Source: Yponomeuta sedellus (taxonomy: Eukaryota; Arthropoda; Insecta; Lepidoptera; Yponomeutidae). Taken from it: DNA of 64,000 nucleotides. The DNA is taken from contig OW203736.1 of assembly GCA_934045075.1 (NCBI GenBank), positions 6,496,091 to 6,560,090 on the forward strand. The letters run 5' to 3'. The notes beneath the pieces are model-generated. The model was not told where the DNA came from and searched no databases. It saw only the letters and a program-made list of their open reading frames with translations. Below, piece by piece: positions 30,530-41,992 of this stretch (within the stretch, counting starts at the first letter, position 1; each line of letters starts with the position of its first letter). The translations under genes were made by a program, and so were the position numbers.

Positions 30530-30790
30530 TGCTGTGTGGTGTCGGCCTAGAGAATAGCACCAGCCCAAATTCTTCCCGCGGGTGTCGTAAAAGGCGACTA
30601 AGGGACACAAACCAGGGGGTGGGCAGCGGCGCCCCCTGCAGTACGATTCCACCAAACTGCGATTCCCAAACCGCATTCCCAGCGTGGGGATTATGGGCAT
30701 CACCCCCCAATGATGGCACAATCCCCCAATGATGGTCATTAGGCGAGGGCTATGTCCAGCAGTGGACTAATATAGCATGAAGAAGAAGAA
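30530..30790 (+). repeat. Repeat F, long copy
   Basis: ctgtgtggtgtcggcctaga through gggctatgtccagcagtgga to a GAAGAAGAAGAA tail. Frames on both strands are repeat artefacts. Confidence 0.65.
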
Positions 30791-30799
30791 GAAATCTTA

Positions 30800-31110
30800 C
30801 AGAACGTACAGGCATAGATGGATATTTATAGATATCTAATATTAGGTAACCCTTATTCAAACTTTTTCTTTCTCATAGAGTCTACGTAAGAGGAATTCTA
30901 TACTCAAGTTTATTGACGGCTTTATGCGCCTTAAAGAAACGAATGTATGGTAAACCACTTTACCGAGGAAGGAATTTTTAAATCTAAAATGTTGGAGAGG
31001 TAAGATAAGTGCATAATGCGTTCTCCTGGGGTTTGGATCGATGTAGGTGGGTACAAGAATGCAATTTCGGTCATCGCTAATGTATTATAATTGACTATTA
31101 ATAAAATCGG
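30800..31110. other. Intergenic DNA without recognised element
   Basis: Nothing recognised. Confidence 0.35.
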
Positions 31111-31123
31111 GTAGGTATATTCC

Positions 31124-31332
31124 TATTGGGTAGGTACAAGCAAATTACTTCAGCCAGATGTCGCTGCCTGTACGTAATACAGAGAATATTGTAAAGAGGT
31201 TCGAAATTTCACTGATGCCGGTGAGTCGCCTATTAGCTCTGTTGGAAAGAGCGCTGGCACGGATAGCCAGAGGTCGCGGGTTCGAATCCCGGCATGGGTG
31301 GCATTTTAAGCCTCCAAATAGGTTTTAAAAAA
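31124..31332 (+). repeat. SINE-A, longest single sense copy
   Basis: AGGTATATTCC flanks it at 31113-31123 and 31333-31343. It includes the 5' section (cagatgtcgctgcctgtacg, gttcgaaatttcactgatgc), the tRNA-like module and the tail ending AAATAGGTTTTAAAA. It therefore defines the extent of one unit. Confidence 0.85.
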
Positions 31333-31344
31333 AGGTATATTCCA

Positions 31345-31914
31345 TTAATTCAGTTTTTGTGTGGTAAAGTTTTATTTATATACTCGTACCAATAACGTAA
31401 ATTAGATCTTTTTGCATTTCATCGAAGGGCTATGAATCTATCTATACATTAGAAACTTAAATAAGTTTGATATTTCTAACCTTAAAGAGATTAATGGATG
31501 ACTTATCTGATCACTTCAGAACGGGCTTGCCTAGTGAACTGAGAAAGACAGAAATAAAGAATAATCATAGAACGAGCTATCATATTCGTTGTATTAACGA
31601 TTTTTGTACATGTAGGCCAATAAATAAAATGAAATATAGTAAATAACTAGTTCAGTTTTCCTTTCTACCGCGTCTCTGATTGCAGTGAATAAGTTAAATG
31701 GAGTCCTGCAAGTTGGTACTTTCAGCTTCTCCATTCTTAGTGGAGGGTTTATTATATTGTTCTAATTAATGCAGTAGCACTGGGGTCGCGGCGAATTCTT
31801 AATTTATTCATATACACAGCGACCAAGGCGGGCACAGACACAGACACCGAAGGAAAGCTCCAGTTTTCTTTCGCATTTTATTTCCTAGCTACAAATAAAG
31901 TGTTGCTTTTCTCG
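31345..31914. other. Intergenic DNA without recognised element
   Basis: Nothing recognised. Confidence 0.35.
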
Positions 31915-31915
31915 A

Positions 31916-32262
31916 TATCAACCCTTTGTATGTCTCTCCTGCTGGCGCACGAGTCTCTTCCAGCATCGCAGGCAGGTCAGGCCTTACTCCACCATGGGCG
32001 CCAAGTCCGGGTTGGTGGAGGATTGTAAGACAGTGGCGGGGCTTACTGTCAAGAAGATATCAAGCCGCCCATAAGGGCTCTGACATGGCTTAACGACAGC
32101 CAGTACATGACAGCCGGCACCAACGGATTAACGTGCCTTGCGAAGCACGAAAGCGCTCAGAAAAGATGCCACTAGCGGCAGTCACGAGATGGTTACCAAT
32201 CCAGCACTCGATCTCGCCTACTGTTGCTTAACCAAGTCATTGATTTCAATCACCTGGTGTAT
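31916..32262 (-). repeat. 5S-headed SINE, near full length
   Basis: Mirror-image order: tatcaaccctttgtatgtct, tgggcgccaagtccgggttg, cttaacgacagccagtacat, then the degraded 5S-like head (ggttaccaatccagcactcg). Confidence 0.75.
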
Positions 32263-32794
32263 TTCAATTCTTCAACTCATTGTTTGCTAATAATAAAAAC
32301 GGCATAACTACCGTGATACAGATAAAGACATCACAGACAGACACATATCAAATTGGCGAAGCGTAATATAAAAATAGGTACACCCCCGTTCTGCCGACGT
32401 TACATTATTAAATTTTCGTAACAATTGTTTCGTCTATTTGATTATTTAGCCAAATTCCTTTAGTTTCCGATCCCATCTAAAGTCTCAAAAGCTTAATGCT
32501 CAGTTTTCGTAGTATTATAACGTTTACTTAGTTGGATTTTCTAATAAATGTTAAATTCAATTCATTTCAACGTAAAGAATTACATTCTGTTTGCTGATTG
32601 TCAAAGTAACATGAAAGTGAAAGAGTAGTGGAGAAAAAGGCAACGAAAAAAAACTCCACTCTGACCATCTTTTCTCAAGTGCTCTTAAATCTAATACATT
32701 AGATACCACCTGTCTCAATAAATCATACACCTATCTTTTTTTAATATTATTTATTATCTTAACATGCTGTCATTCATTACATACACTGTCATTA

Positions 32795-32980
32795 CAGGCA
32801 AACCCAAACCCACTGCTGGGCAAAGGCCTCCCCTAATTCAGTCCATAGTTTTCTGTCCTGGGCCACCTCAGACCAATCCAGCAGATGGTGGTTGTAGGCG
32901 TGATCGTTGCAAAGACGAACTGTTTTATAAGACCGTTTTGTGTTCTGCGACCATAGGATCGTTTTACGTTTCATTCTAAA
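32795..32980 (-). mobile_element. Reverse transcriptase C-terminal fragment (RTE-like)
   Basis: The minus-strand frame ends AQDRKLWTELGEAFAQQWVW, the D-R-x-x-W-x-x-L-G-E-A-F-x-Q-Q-W motif of lepidopteran RTE-like elements. The 32989-33015 gtgccagcg motif is locally duplicated. Confidence 0.7.
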
Positions 32981-33494
32981 GCAGTGCCAGCGACTCTAAA
33001 GCAGTGCCAGCGTTTGTTCGTCGCGAGACCAGTCCTTAGATTGTTTGACGCGAATATGTCCTTTAGTGCTATATTAATAGAGCCTAGAACGTAATGAGAT
33101 CATTGCGACGTCGTCGTCGGCTCCTTGCTCGTTCCGTTCGTTTTGGTCTGTGATACAATAAAGTAATCTTTATGTCTATGAGTATACAGTCGAATATCGT
33201 GTGAAACAACTTATTTTTTCCGATGTTTCGTGATTTCGTCTCGTTCGCACTCGTTTGACCGTCCTCTGCGCCTTGCTCGTTCGCATACAATAAAACCAGT
33301 TACGAACGAGGACCGTTTCGAGGACCTGTTTTCGTTCCAGAAAAAACGGTTGCGTTTCGTCGTCGAAAAATCGGACAACGACCCACTCCTAGGTGGTTGA
33401 GATCATCTCTCCACCGTCTTCCAGGATGGTGACTTGATAGATGGCGCTTACAGGCGTGCACATACAAATACCAGGGGCACGCCTGTGAAATTTA

Positions 33495-33735
33495 GCTTCT
33501 TCTTCTTCAGGCTATATTATGTAGTCCACTGCTGGACATAGGCCTCCCCTAATGAGCGCCATAGCGCCCTGTCTTCAGCTTCCCGCATCCAACATCTGCC
33601 GGCAGTTTTTAGCAGATCGTCATCCCACCTGGTCGGAGCGCGTCCTACACTACGTTTGCTAAGTCGCGGTCTCCACTCGAGAACACGTTTAACGAAATTA
33701 AGCTTAGCACAGATTATTTTTGACAGCCGCATTCC
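33495..33735 (-). mobile_element. RTE-like reverse transcriptase C-terminal fragment
   Basis: The minus-strand frame includes RVLEWRPRLSKRSVGRAPTR, then RCWMREAEDRALWRSLGEAY and VQQWTT. This is the conserved C-terminal block of lepidopteran endonuclease-reverse transcriptase elements. It starts with a TTCTTCTTC tail. Confidence 0.8.
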
Positions 33736-33739
33736 AGTT

Positions 33740-34145
33740 CTTCATAAAATGCTTTGTGAATTTGTGTTGAAAACGGCACGTATGTATGAGTGTCCTCGGT
33801 CCAGCTAGTAAATACTGAGCTATTCTTCTGTGTTAATTGGTTCGTGATAATTCCGGTGTACACAGCAAACAATTATTATGATTTAACTTCTTTTATTATT
33901 CCCATCTTTTATGTGTTCCCAAATTTAATTTTCTTGAACACCTTGAGCACTTGAGGAACTCTTTAAGTAATTACATTTTCATCTTTGTGTATGGGTAATA
34001 AAAGTGCTTAGCAAAAAAAAAGAACTGACAGATGTTAACAGAAGATTAATAGATTGTTAGTGCACGAGAAAGCGGGGGTAACTGTTGTATGATGTGAGTG
34101 ATGCAAGGATTTAAAATAAATTATGTACAACCTATACTACTACAC
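33740..34145. other. Intergenic DNA without recognised element
   Basis: Nothing recognised. 32985-33490 just upstream is also unassigned, with an unusually CG-dinucleotide-rich stretch around 33100-33360. Confidence 0.35.
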
Positions 34146-34149
34146 TATA

Positions 34150-34312
34150 TTTTTTTTTTAATGCACTAACCCGTGCTAAGGAACAAATTTAAAAACCTAT
34201 TTAGAGGCTAAAAATTTTACCCATGCCAGGATTCGAACCCGCAACCTCTGGCTATCCGTACCAGCGCTCTACCAATTGAGCTCAATTGGTAGAGCGCTGG
34301 TACGGATAGCCC
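34150..34312. mobile_element. SINE-A inverted dimer, right side truncated
   Basis: An antisense unit (tgcactaacccgtgctaagg ... accaattgag) meets a sense scrap (ctcaattggtagagcgctgg) that stops after gatagcc. No target duplication is visible, so it is damaged. Confidence 0.75.
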
Positions 34313-34399
34313 TTTAAATTTTGATTCCCTTGAGTGTCGAAATATACGCTTTTGCGGCATAAACGGCGGAATCTTTATTTAATGGTAACTTCGAAGTTT

Positions 34400-34640
34400 G
34401 ATTATATTCTTTTTATTGCACTAACCCGTGCTATGGACAATTTAAAAAAGCCCATTTAGAGGCTAAAAATTCCACCCATGCCATGGAAGTAAGACAGAGA
34501 GTATTGTACAGAGGTTCGAAATTTCATTGATGCCGGTAGTTGCTCATTGGCTCAGTTGGGCGAGTGCTGGCACGGTTAGCCAGAGGTCGCGGGTTCAAGA
34601 CACGGCGTGGGTGGAATTTTTAGCCTCTAAATACGTTTTT
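34400..34640. mobile_element. SINE-A inverted dimer, older copy, 10-bp target duplication
   Basis: TTCGAAGTTT lies at 34390-34399 and 34641-34650. The left half is antisense tail only, joined at tgcc|atgg to a sense unit with a diverged tRNA-like module. Confidence 0.8.
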
Positions 34641-34876
34641 TTCGAAGTTTAAATTTTTCACAGCCTCAAGGTTTTCTTGAGTATTATGGTTTTAATTACA
34701 ACTCGATAGTCTAAGGGGTCCCCAGATAAAGGGTCTTGACACACAGACGGACGGAGGGACAGTAAAGTGATCTTACAAGGGTTCCGCTTTTTCTTTTCAT
34801 TGTACGGAACCTTAAAAAACGTATTTAACTTTAACCCTTGAAATTTTATAACAAAGTTCGAATAATTATATATTAA

Positions 34877-35025
34877 ACGGGTCTAAATGCGATTATTTAT
34901 CTAGGTACAACGTAATTACCTACCGACAATAATTAACTGTACTCGCCACTTTAACCCATGACCACGGCAACTGTAACGCTGCCGTAATTACGTTTTACCT
35001 AATAAATAATCGTGATTAGACCCAA
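34877..35025. mobile_element. 149-bp MITE, TTAA target (piggyBac-like)
   Basis: Flanked by TTAA (34873-34876, 35026-35029). Arms begin GGGTCTAAATGCGATTATTT and end AAATAATCGTGATTAGACCC. A relative lies at 38356-38500 (gggtctaatcgcgattatgt), and a shared segment (cgttacagt-gccgtggtcacga) appears inside the Helitron at 36370-36400. Confidence 0.65.
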
Positions 35026-35107
35026 TTAATTTATTACTATGTACGTATCGCAAATCATTAATAAATACTAAAGTTAGAACACACTAAAACTTATGTTAGT
35101 AGTATAG

Positions 35108-35168
35108 GTTTAAAAACCTATTTAGAGGCTAAAAATTTCACCCATGCCAGGATTCGAACCCGCAACCT
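35108..35168 (-). repeat. SINE-A antisense scrap
   Basis: TTTAAAAACCTATTTAGAGG through aggattcgaacccgcaacct, then unrelated sequence. Confidence 0.7.
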
Positions 35169-35417
35169 TCCGTTTATCTAGAACTATGGACTTTGGCAAA
35201 TAATGTAGACTTTTACAAAAAGTAAGAGAAAAAATCTGAAAATTATAACTTTACAATTAAATCATGAAAAAATGACTGAAGTTAGGGAACTGCTCGGAAA
35301 ACTTGATTCCCGAACTATTTATTTTAGCTGTGCCCCGCGGTGTTACCCACGGTTTATCGATTTTCCCACGGGAATAAGAAAGAACTCGACATTTTTCCGC
35401 AAAAAAGTAGCTTATGT

Positions 35418-35821
35418 TTATACTATTTTTATTTTTAATGCACTAACCCGTGCTAAGGAACAAATTTATAAACCTATTTAGAGGCTAAAAAATTCACCCA
35501 TGCCGGGATTCGAACCCGCAACCTCTGGCTATCCGTGCCAGCGCTCTACCAATTGAGCCAATGGGCGACTCACCGGCATCAGTGAAATTTCGAACCTCTT
35601 TACACTATTCTCTGTATTACGTACAGGCAGCGACATCTGACTTAAGCAAATTGCATCACTTACAGCCCCGACTACCTACTTTGCAGTTAGGTTTTAACAT
35701 CGGAACGATATCACTGTACCCACATGATTATACTATTTTTATTTTTAATGCACTAACCCGTGCTAAGGCACAAATTTAAAAACCTATTTAGAGGCTATTT
35801 TTAGCCTCTAAATAGGTTTTT
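35418..35821. mobile_element. SINE-A array: tandem antisense units closed by inverted tail
   Basis: AAGTAGCTTATGT at 35405-35417 and 35822-35834. It holds one full antisense unit plus the start of a second at ~300-bp spacing, then flips directly from gaggcta to tttttagcctc and ends AAATAGGTTTTT. Confidence 0.9.
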
Positions 35822-35959
35822 AAGTAGCTTATGTGTTAATCCAGGGTGTCAGCTAACTCCATACCAAATTTTATTAAAATGGCTCCAGCCGTGTAGACGT
35901 GAAGAAGCAACAAATATACACACACACAAACTTTCGCCTTTATAATATCAGTGTGATAA

Positions 35960-36545
35960 TCTATAATATAAAAATGAATCGCTGTATGTGTTGGTAAGCG
36001 CAAATCTCGAGAGCAGCTGAACCGATTTCGCTGATTCTTTTTTTAGTAAATAAAAATGAATCGCTGAATGTGTTGGTAAGCGCAAATCTCGAGAGCAGCT
36101 GAACCGATTTCGCTGATTCTTTTTTTAGAAAATAAAAATGAATCGCTTAATGTGTTGGTAAGCGCAAATCTCGAGAGCAGCTGAACCGATTTCGCTGATT
36201 CTTTTTTTAGAAAAAAAAATGAATCGCTGAATGTGTTGGTAAGCGCAAATCTCGAGAGCAGCTGAACCGATTTCGCTAATTATTTTTTTGGAATATTCCT
36301 TGAAGTTAGAATATTTTCGGGGCTTAATCGCGTAGTAGGTAATTTATTGCTGTTTTATCTCAGCGTTCCGACGACGTTACAGTCATCGTGGTCACGAGAA
36401 GACGCGAAAATATTCTAACTATGAGTTCAAGACGCGAAAGTTTAAAATATGTTATAGGTATTCCTTGAAGTACGAGGGTGGTACTTACGGAGGGGAAAAT
36501 AAAAAAATAAAGGATCGACTGTTAGGCGGTACGAGGGTCAGCTAG
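35960..36545 (+). mobile_element. Helitron with fourfold ~79-bp 5' repeat
   Basis: TCTATAATATAAAAATGAAT at the 5' end and GGGTCAGCTAG at the 3' end, between A and T. The 5' module (aaaatgaatcgctg ... gagcagctgaaccgatttcg) occurs four times, starting near 35970, 36052, 36132 and 36211. 36320-36440 carries sequence related to the TTAA MITE family. Confidence 0.85.
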
Positions 36546-36604
36546 TAATAAATAAAATAATGTGTGTGAAGTGCAATGTGATATAAAGTAAACTATAAAT
36601 TTAT

Positions 36605-36745
36605 ACGGAAATATGCCTCTCACTGCGGGTTACAGGCCTTCTCTCAGTGAGAGAGTATGGGCTTAATCATACGCATGCCTACCGCGGAAAACATCGTTAG
36701 GAAACGTGAGAGTCTGCGGTGTTCAGCGATTGAAATTGACAAAAT
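36605..36745 (-). repeat. SINE-D tail fragment
   Basis: ttctctcagtgagagagtat, then catcgttaggaaacgtgaga, in reverse order to 44690-44840; diverged. Confidence 0.5.
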
Positions 36746-36754
36746 GACAATACC

Positions 36755-36935
36755 TCGTCGTCAGGCTATACTAGTCCACTGCCGGACATAGCCCTCCCCT
36801 AATGAGCACCATAGCGCCCTGTCTTCATCTTGCCGCATCCAGCATCTGCCTGCAGTTTTTTGCAGATCGTCATCCCACCTAGTTGGAGGGCGTCCTACAC
36901 TACGTTTGCCGAGTCGCGGTCTCCACGCCTCGCTG
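36755..36935 (-). mobile_element. RTE-like 3' fragment
   Basis: cgtcgtcaggctatactagt through cgcatccagcatctgcctgc to cgtttgccgagtcgcggtct; the same layout as 33495-33735. Confidence 0.65.
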
Positions 36936-37376
36936 ACAATACGTAATATACGTAAAATAACATGAATCTCAACAGGTAGTGTTGTAACTAATATTGAATA
37001 GAAATATGTCTCTCTATGTGACCTCTCTCATTCGAGTGGCATTCCAGAGCTTACGCAAACCTAGGAAAGGTCAGCCTGGCCACCTGTACACAATCGCGTT
37101 GATTCTAGCAAATGTTGTTATAGCGCTCGTCGCGTAGGCGGCATACACAATACGTAGCGTTCCACAGAATATCAACTAGATCATGTTTGACTTGAATGGA
37201 GAGGCCATCAATTAGTATGGCGAAAGAAGGAATGTACAGTCAGACAAAAGCTGAATGAAATATAGTAAATTACAAATGTAAACGTTTGTGAAGATGTTTA
37301 GATGTTTGTTACTCAAAAGGAGTTTTATGAAACGTGACATACAGATAGACAAAGATCTGAGTTGAGACATCGATAT

Positions 37377-37640
37377 CGATATCAACCCTTGCATATTCCT
37401 ACTGCGAAGGCACAGGTCTCTTCCTGTATCGCAGGAAGGTTAGGTCATATTCCACCACGGTGGTCAAGTGCCTTGCGAAGCACGGAAGCGCTCGGGAAAA
37501 ACCTTGACCTTTCCGTGACTGCCACTAGTGGTAGTCACGGGAAGGTCACCCATCCTGCACCTGACTGCGCCCGTTGTTACTTAAGTCAAATGATTGATCT
37601 CAATCACTCGGTTCGACTAGGCCACGAGCGCTTCTGATTT
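37377..37640 (-). repeat. 5S-headed SINE with internal deletion
   Basis: gatatcaacccttgcatatt and cgcaggaaggttaggtcata, then a jump from caagtg to ccttgcgaagcacgg, then the 5S-like head (ggtcacccatcctgcacctg). Confidence 0.75.
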
Positions 37641-37864
37641 GAGACATAGGATAATTGATATCACGGTAATGCGTTCCTGTAGGATAACATTTTATTGTTA
37701 CCGTAACCTTTCGAGCTAAACTCTACGGTATTTATTTATTGCGTTGCCTAGATCACAAATATTTTATAAACTGATTTTGTGGTGGTGCGAAGTTTCCCGT
37801 AACAGCTATTAAAATATAATTTTCTCCTTTATTAGAAAATACAATACAATTACGTACATTAGGG

Positions 37865-37960
37865 GAAAAGGTCAATAAATGGCGTCTGGGAGAACTAGGA
37901 GCCTACAGTCAGCAGTGGATGGCGACGGGCTGGATGATGATGTTGATGATGATTAATCAT
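37865..37960 (+). mobile_element. Reverse transcriptase C-terminal scrap
   Basis: ELGAYSQQWMATGWMM in frame over tagg-agcctacagtcagcag; the Q-Q-W end and the following gatgatgatg repeat match RTE-like 3' ends. Confidence 0.55.
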
Positions 37961-38604
37961 TTTGTAACTTTAGTCCCATGCGCCAGTGCATGCTCCGAAA
38001 CTCTCATCTGTCTTGCTAGCTCTTAGAATAAGTACAATCTATTGGCATGGTCACGGATAGTACCTAGTTGCTGAGTTAATCTTCTGTCGTTTTTAATTTA
38101 GTTCCGTGCACAATTGGCCTCAAAAGTGCAAAATGGTTCGTTGTGCATTTTTGTTGGCAGTCAATTAGATTTACGTTGACGGCACCCCGCGGCGTGGTAT
38201 TGAATGGTCTTCGATGCGTGCTATTGTCTATTGTGTGTAAAAACCTCTGGTGTTATAAATAGAAAATGGATTTTGAAAGTAAATTGAATACTAGAGGTAT
38301 AAAATAAATAATATTTCTTAATGATTCGCGATACTCATACACATTTACATATTAAATGGGTCTAATCGCGATTATGTATTTATTAGGTAAAACATAATTA
38401 CCTTATTTCCCGACGATTCGGCAGCGTTACAGTAGCCGTGGTCACGAGTAGACTGAAGTGGCGACTACAGTCAATTATTGTGGGTTGTCACTTTTAATAT
38501 TTCGCAGCTGGCCGACACAAAACACTCACTACGTCCACGGACGCCCAGCTGACTGACAATGATCGCGATTTGACACGTTTATTATATAACTAAAATAAAT
38601 AAGT

Positions 38605-38720
38605 TCTTACTTAGGGCTGTTGTTGACGTAGCGAAAGAGATCTGTTATGATCGTGGCAAGTGATGAACCGTGGTCTCTGTCTACTCCTCCAGGGTACAGG
38701 CGTGACTTTATGTTACGTTA
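38605..38720 (+). repeat. SINE-E, diverged copy
   Basis: gatcgtggcaagtgatgaac and ggtacaggcgtga match the family. Confidence 0.5.
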
Positions 38721-38762
38721 GCTGCTGTTACACCTGACAAAGTCTTATACTTTTATAGAAAG

Positions 38763-38960
38763 TAAACCTCTGTTGCGTAGCGGTAGCGCATCTACCTACC
38801 ATGCAAGAGGTCCCGGGTTCGAATCCCGGCTGGGAACAAAAAAAACCCAGGTCTTGGATGTTTACATGTTTCTGATGTCGTGGTTTCTGGTTCCCACGAT
38901 ACAGGGTATCCTAGTGTGAGGCCAGAAGCAATGTATGTGCCTGTATGTAAATGTTATGTT
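38763..38960 (+). repeat. SINE-B, well-preserved copy
   Basis: cctctgttgcgtagcggtag, GGTCCCGGGTTCGAATCCCG, the A-run spacer, tggatgtttacatgtttctg and gcaatgtatgtgcctgtatg. Confidence 0.8.
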
Positions 38961-38964
38961 AAAA

Positions 38965-39800
38965 CAAAGCGGGTACCAATACTTTTAACTGGTCGGACGT
39001 TATACCTTAAAGATCAAATGTTTTAATCGATAAAACTACGATTATACACAAGAAACTCCAACTCAAGTCTTCCTTGTAAACAAGTCTTATTTGCAAAAAC
39101 TCGATCCCACTCCTCTTAAAACGAATCCTCTTAAAACGAGGTTGAAAAGAATTCCTAGTATAAACCGGATTTTAGTCCGTTTTAAGAGTGTTTGAGTGGA
39201 ATCGACTTTTACATGTAGCAACTGATGCATTTAGGTTTGTAGGTTTAATATTTAAGATTTGAGAAAAGATGGTCCGAGTGGAGTTTTATTTCGCTCCCTT
39301 TTTCCGCTACAAATCGACCCAAAGCAGTGGCTAAAATGTACATTCTCGTAGATAATTTGATATTCAACCACCAGAATGTAAATTCTTTGTCTTGATTTTT
39401 ATTTCTATATAAGTAGGTACCTACATAATATCCATGTCCAATAACTTTTGTGTCCAAGATTTAGACTGGCAAAGGTTAATACATCCTTAATAGGGCATTG
39501 TGTACGTTATTACAATAAAATCCCTGAAGATATAATAAGCTTGCCACTTTGTGCCAAAAGGGCTACTATCACATTAAACGTTATTTAAATGACTGAAATT
39601 AAAGTTAGCTAAATGCATTAGGAATGAAAGTAAAGTTAAAGAAGGAAATTTAATTTAATTTAATTATTAAAGGCTAAGTTTGGAGTTCTAATGTAAGATA
39701 GGATAATTGTTTATTTGAACTCAAAAAGATTCAATTTGAAAAGATGTCCGTTATTAAAAAAAAATATTTAGAATTTAAAATCTATTTTAACTTGTAACAT
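38965..39800. other. Intergenic DNA without recognised element
   Basis: AT-rich. A short direct repeat (cctcttaaaacgaa, 39112-39135) is visible; no gene. Confidence 0.4.
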
Positions 39801-39806
39801 ACATTA

Positions 39807-40863
39807 ACGGCCGAATACTCAAACGTCATTCAAATATTTAAAGGCATCTTAAGTAATTGACAAGCCGTTAAACACAAAATTCGTATACACAAACGTTAGT
39901 TAAAAGCTTGTGTTAAATTTAAGTGGAACACAAAATAACTGGTAGTTAAACATCACTCAGCGAAAAATTCGTATACTCGAACGCCACTTAGCGCGATTTA
40001 TCTGATTTATCTGTCAAATGGGCTGTCAAATCGAGTTGAGTAGGCGTTACAATTGAAAGTGGTCGCGAGGACCTTCAAATCGTAAAAAAGTTGTAATATG
40101 TGAAAAACAATGTCCTTATCATGTCGAGGAAGGGCTTAATGTGCCTCGAAGAAATGAGGCAAAGTTAAATGCTTTCGAGTATTAAAATGAAAAAGATTTC
40201 CATGCGCGGTTCCGGCTGTCGAAAAAGTCCGTCTTTGGACATACATTCCAACCAGTTACAAGGCGTAATAGATTCATGCAGTCAGTGGACTAAATTTTAA
40301 TAACCCTGCGTTATTATGCTACTGGCATAATAACGCATATTAATAATTCTCATTCAATTCTTGTTTATATTAATATTTATCAGGGAATAGCTTTCAAAAA
40401 CCGCAATACCGCAATGTTTTTACTATGATAGACTTTTCAAACGTCATTCATTGGTGAGTGAGATAGCCCTAACGTTTCATTCTACGACAATATAAGATAT
40501 TATTATTTCAACATTAAACATTTAGCTTTTTACAAAACGAGGTAATATTATTTAGTACAATAATTTAAGTTTGTTTCATAAATCATATTATGATTTATTG
40601 TATTTTTATAAAAAAGCTTCGTAATTCATCACGAAACTTAAAATTGATCGAACAAATTCTGCGTAAAGCGGATACACTACCTAAGTTTAAATATTTTGTC
40701 AATGAAAACAGACTTGTTATTTATTTGACGGCTTCTCAGCTGATCACGGTCTGAAATTGTTTGAATGAAGTTTGTGTATACCACTTAGTATTTAACAGAT
40801 GTTCAAATTTGAATGCCCTTCAACTGAGTGATCGATTTGACTGACGTTTGAGTATTCGGCCGT
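39807..40863 (+). mobile_element. Decayed PIF/Harbinger-like DNA transposon
   Basis: Terminal inverted repeats ACGGCCGAATACTCAAACGT and ACGTTTGAGTATTCGGCCGT bound 1057 bp. At 40126-40293 a frame interrupted by TAA at 40183 reads EGLNVPRRNEAKLNAFEY, then NEKDFHARFRLSKKSVFGHT. The F-x-x-R-F-R-L-S-K-x-S-V pattern is characteristic of HARBI1-like transposase N-termini. No DDE region is present, so this is an internally deleted, dead copy. The expected 3-bp target duplication is not apparent. Confidence 0.7.
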
Positions 40864-40889
40864 CAGAGTCAGTAGTTTGAACAAAATAT

Positions 40890-41036
40890 TTTAAAAACCT
40901 ATTTAGAACCCGCAACCTCTGGCTATCCGTGCCAGATCTATCTAGCACGGATAGCCAGAGGTTGCGGGTTCGAATCCCGGCATGGGTGAAATTTTTAGCC
41001 TCTAAATAGGTTTTTAAATTTGTCCTTAGCACGGGT
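40890..41036. mobile_element. SINE-A inverted dimer without clear target duplication
   Basis: ttttaaaaacctatttag jumps to aacccgcaacctctggctat (deleting the B-box side), then inverts at ccagatctatctagcacgg into a sense copy with the longer tail (tttgtccttagcacgggttt). Confidence 0.75.
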
Positions 41037-41039
41037 TTA

Positions 41040-41992
41040 ATTTTTTGTAGGAGTTTTTTCACCGAAAACTGAAAAAACCTCTCATGCGTAATACTCATAA
41101 GTAAGCAAGGAGGAACCCACACAAAATTGCCCACTCTCACAGAATGTCTCGGAACGTTTACGTCGCGTTGATATATCGCGCACTCAACCGACCACTTCTT
41201 GCCTGACACCTCAATTAATACCGTTTCTGTTACTGACTATTTTTTCACCCACGTGGACCGAGACCGAGACCAATCTGACAAATATCTTGGGCGAAAGCTG
41301 TGATAAGGGGGAAAATCTGAATTAAAAAAAAAAAAAATACAAACCGACTGCTGTGCCTTACAGGGTTGAATTTGGGTCTCGCTTGCTTAGTAGTTAATGC
41401 TCAGCATTATAATCATAATCATAAACATAAGCATTTGCTGTTAAACAACAATATTTTTATGTAGGTAGTTGGATAAAATAAAAAAAAATAGTAACAGCAG
41501 AAAGTAGACTTGCACTACCCTCCGCGCTAGTTCACACCGTGTTGCGACAGAGTAGCATTCGCTGTCCTCTACGTGACGAGTATTGCATACAAGTATCAAA
41601 CTTCACTACACGATAAAACATGCAAATAGGGTGCACAATCGTTTGCAGTTGACAAATGCGATAACAAAAATAAGTCATAGCGTATGGTGAAATCAGAAGG
41701 ATGTTACGTTTGAAGAACTTTTTTTGTAGTGAAAATTTATATGAAGTTATAGTTATACACAGAAAAAAGGTACCGAAGTAAAACTATAAAACTATAAACT
41801 AACTACAGTTAGCATTAGTTTGAAAAGACCAAGTTTGGAGTTTTTTTTTCCATTTTTTCTCCAATATGATCTAGATTTTAAAATGGACATCTAGTTTGAC
41901 GTTCATTAAGTCGCAGTTTCTGCGCTACTTTGAATAAAACCTTTTCATTTCATTAGTCAGGTTTCAGATTTTTGTTTGTATCTTTGATTTTA
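41040..41992. other. Intergenic DNA, mostly unrecognised
   Basis: 41495-41600 is a diverged relative of 19730-19830. No gene seen. Confidence 0.4.

Noticed and set aside
35970..36290. CRISPR-like array (four evenly spaced repeats)
   Set aside because: Repeats are directly abutting ~79-bp modules inside a eukaryotic Helitron, with no spacers.
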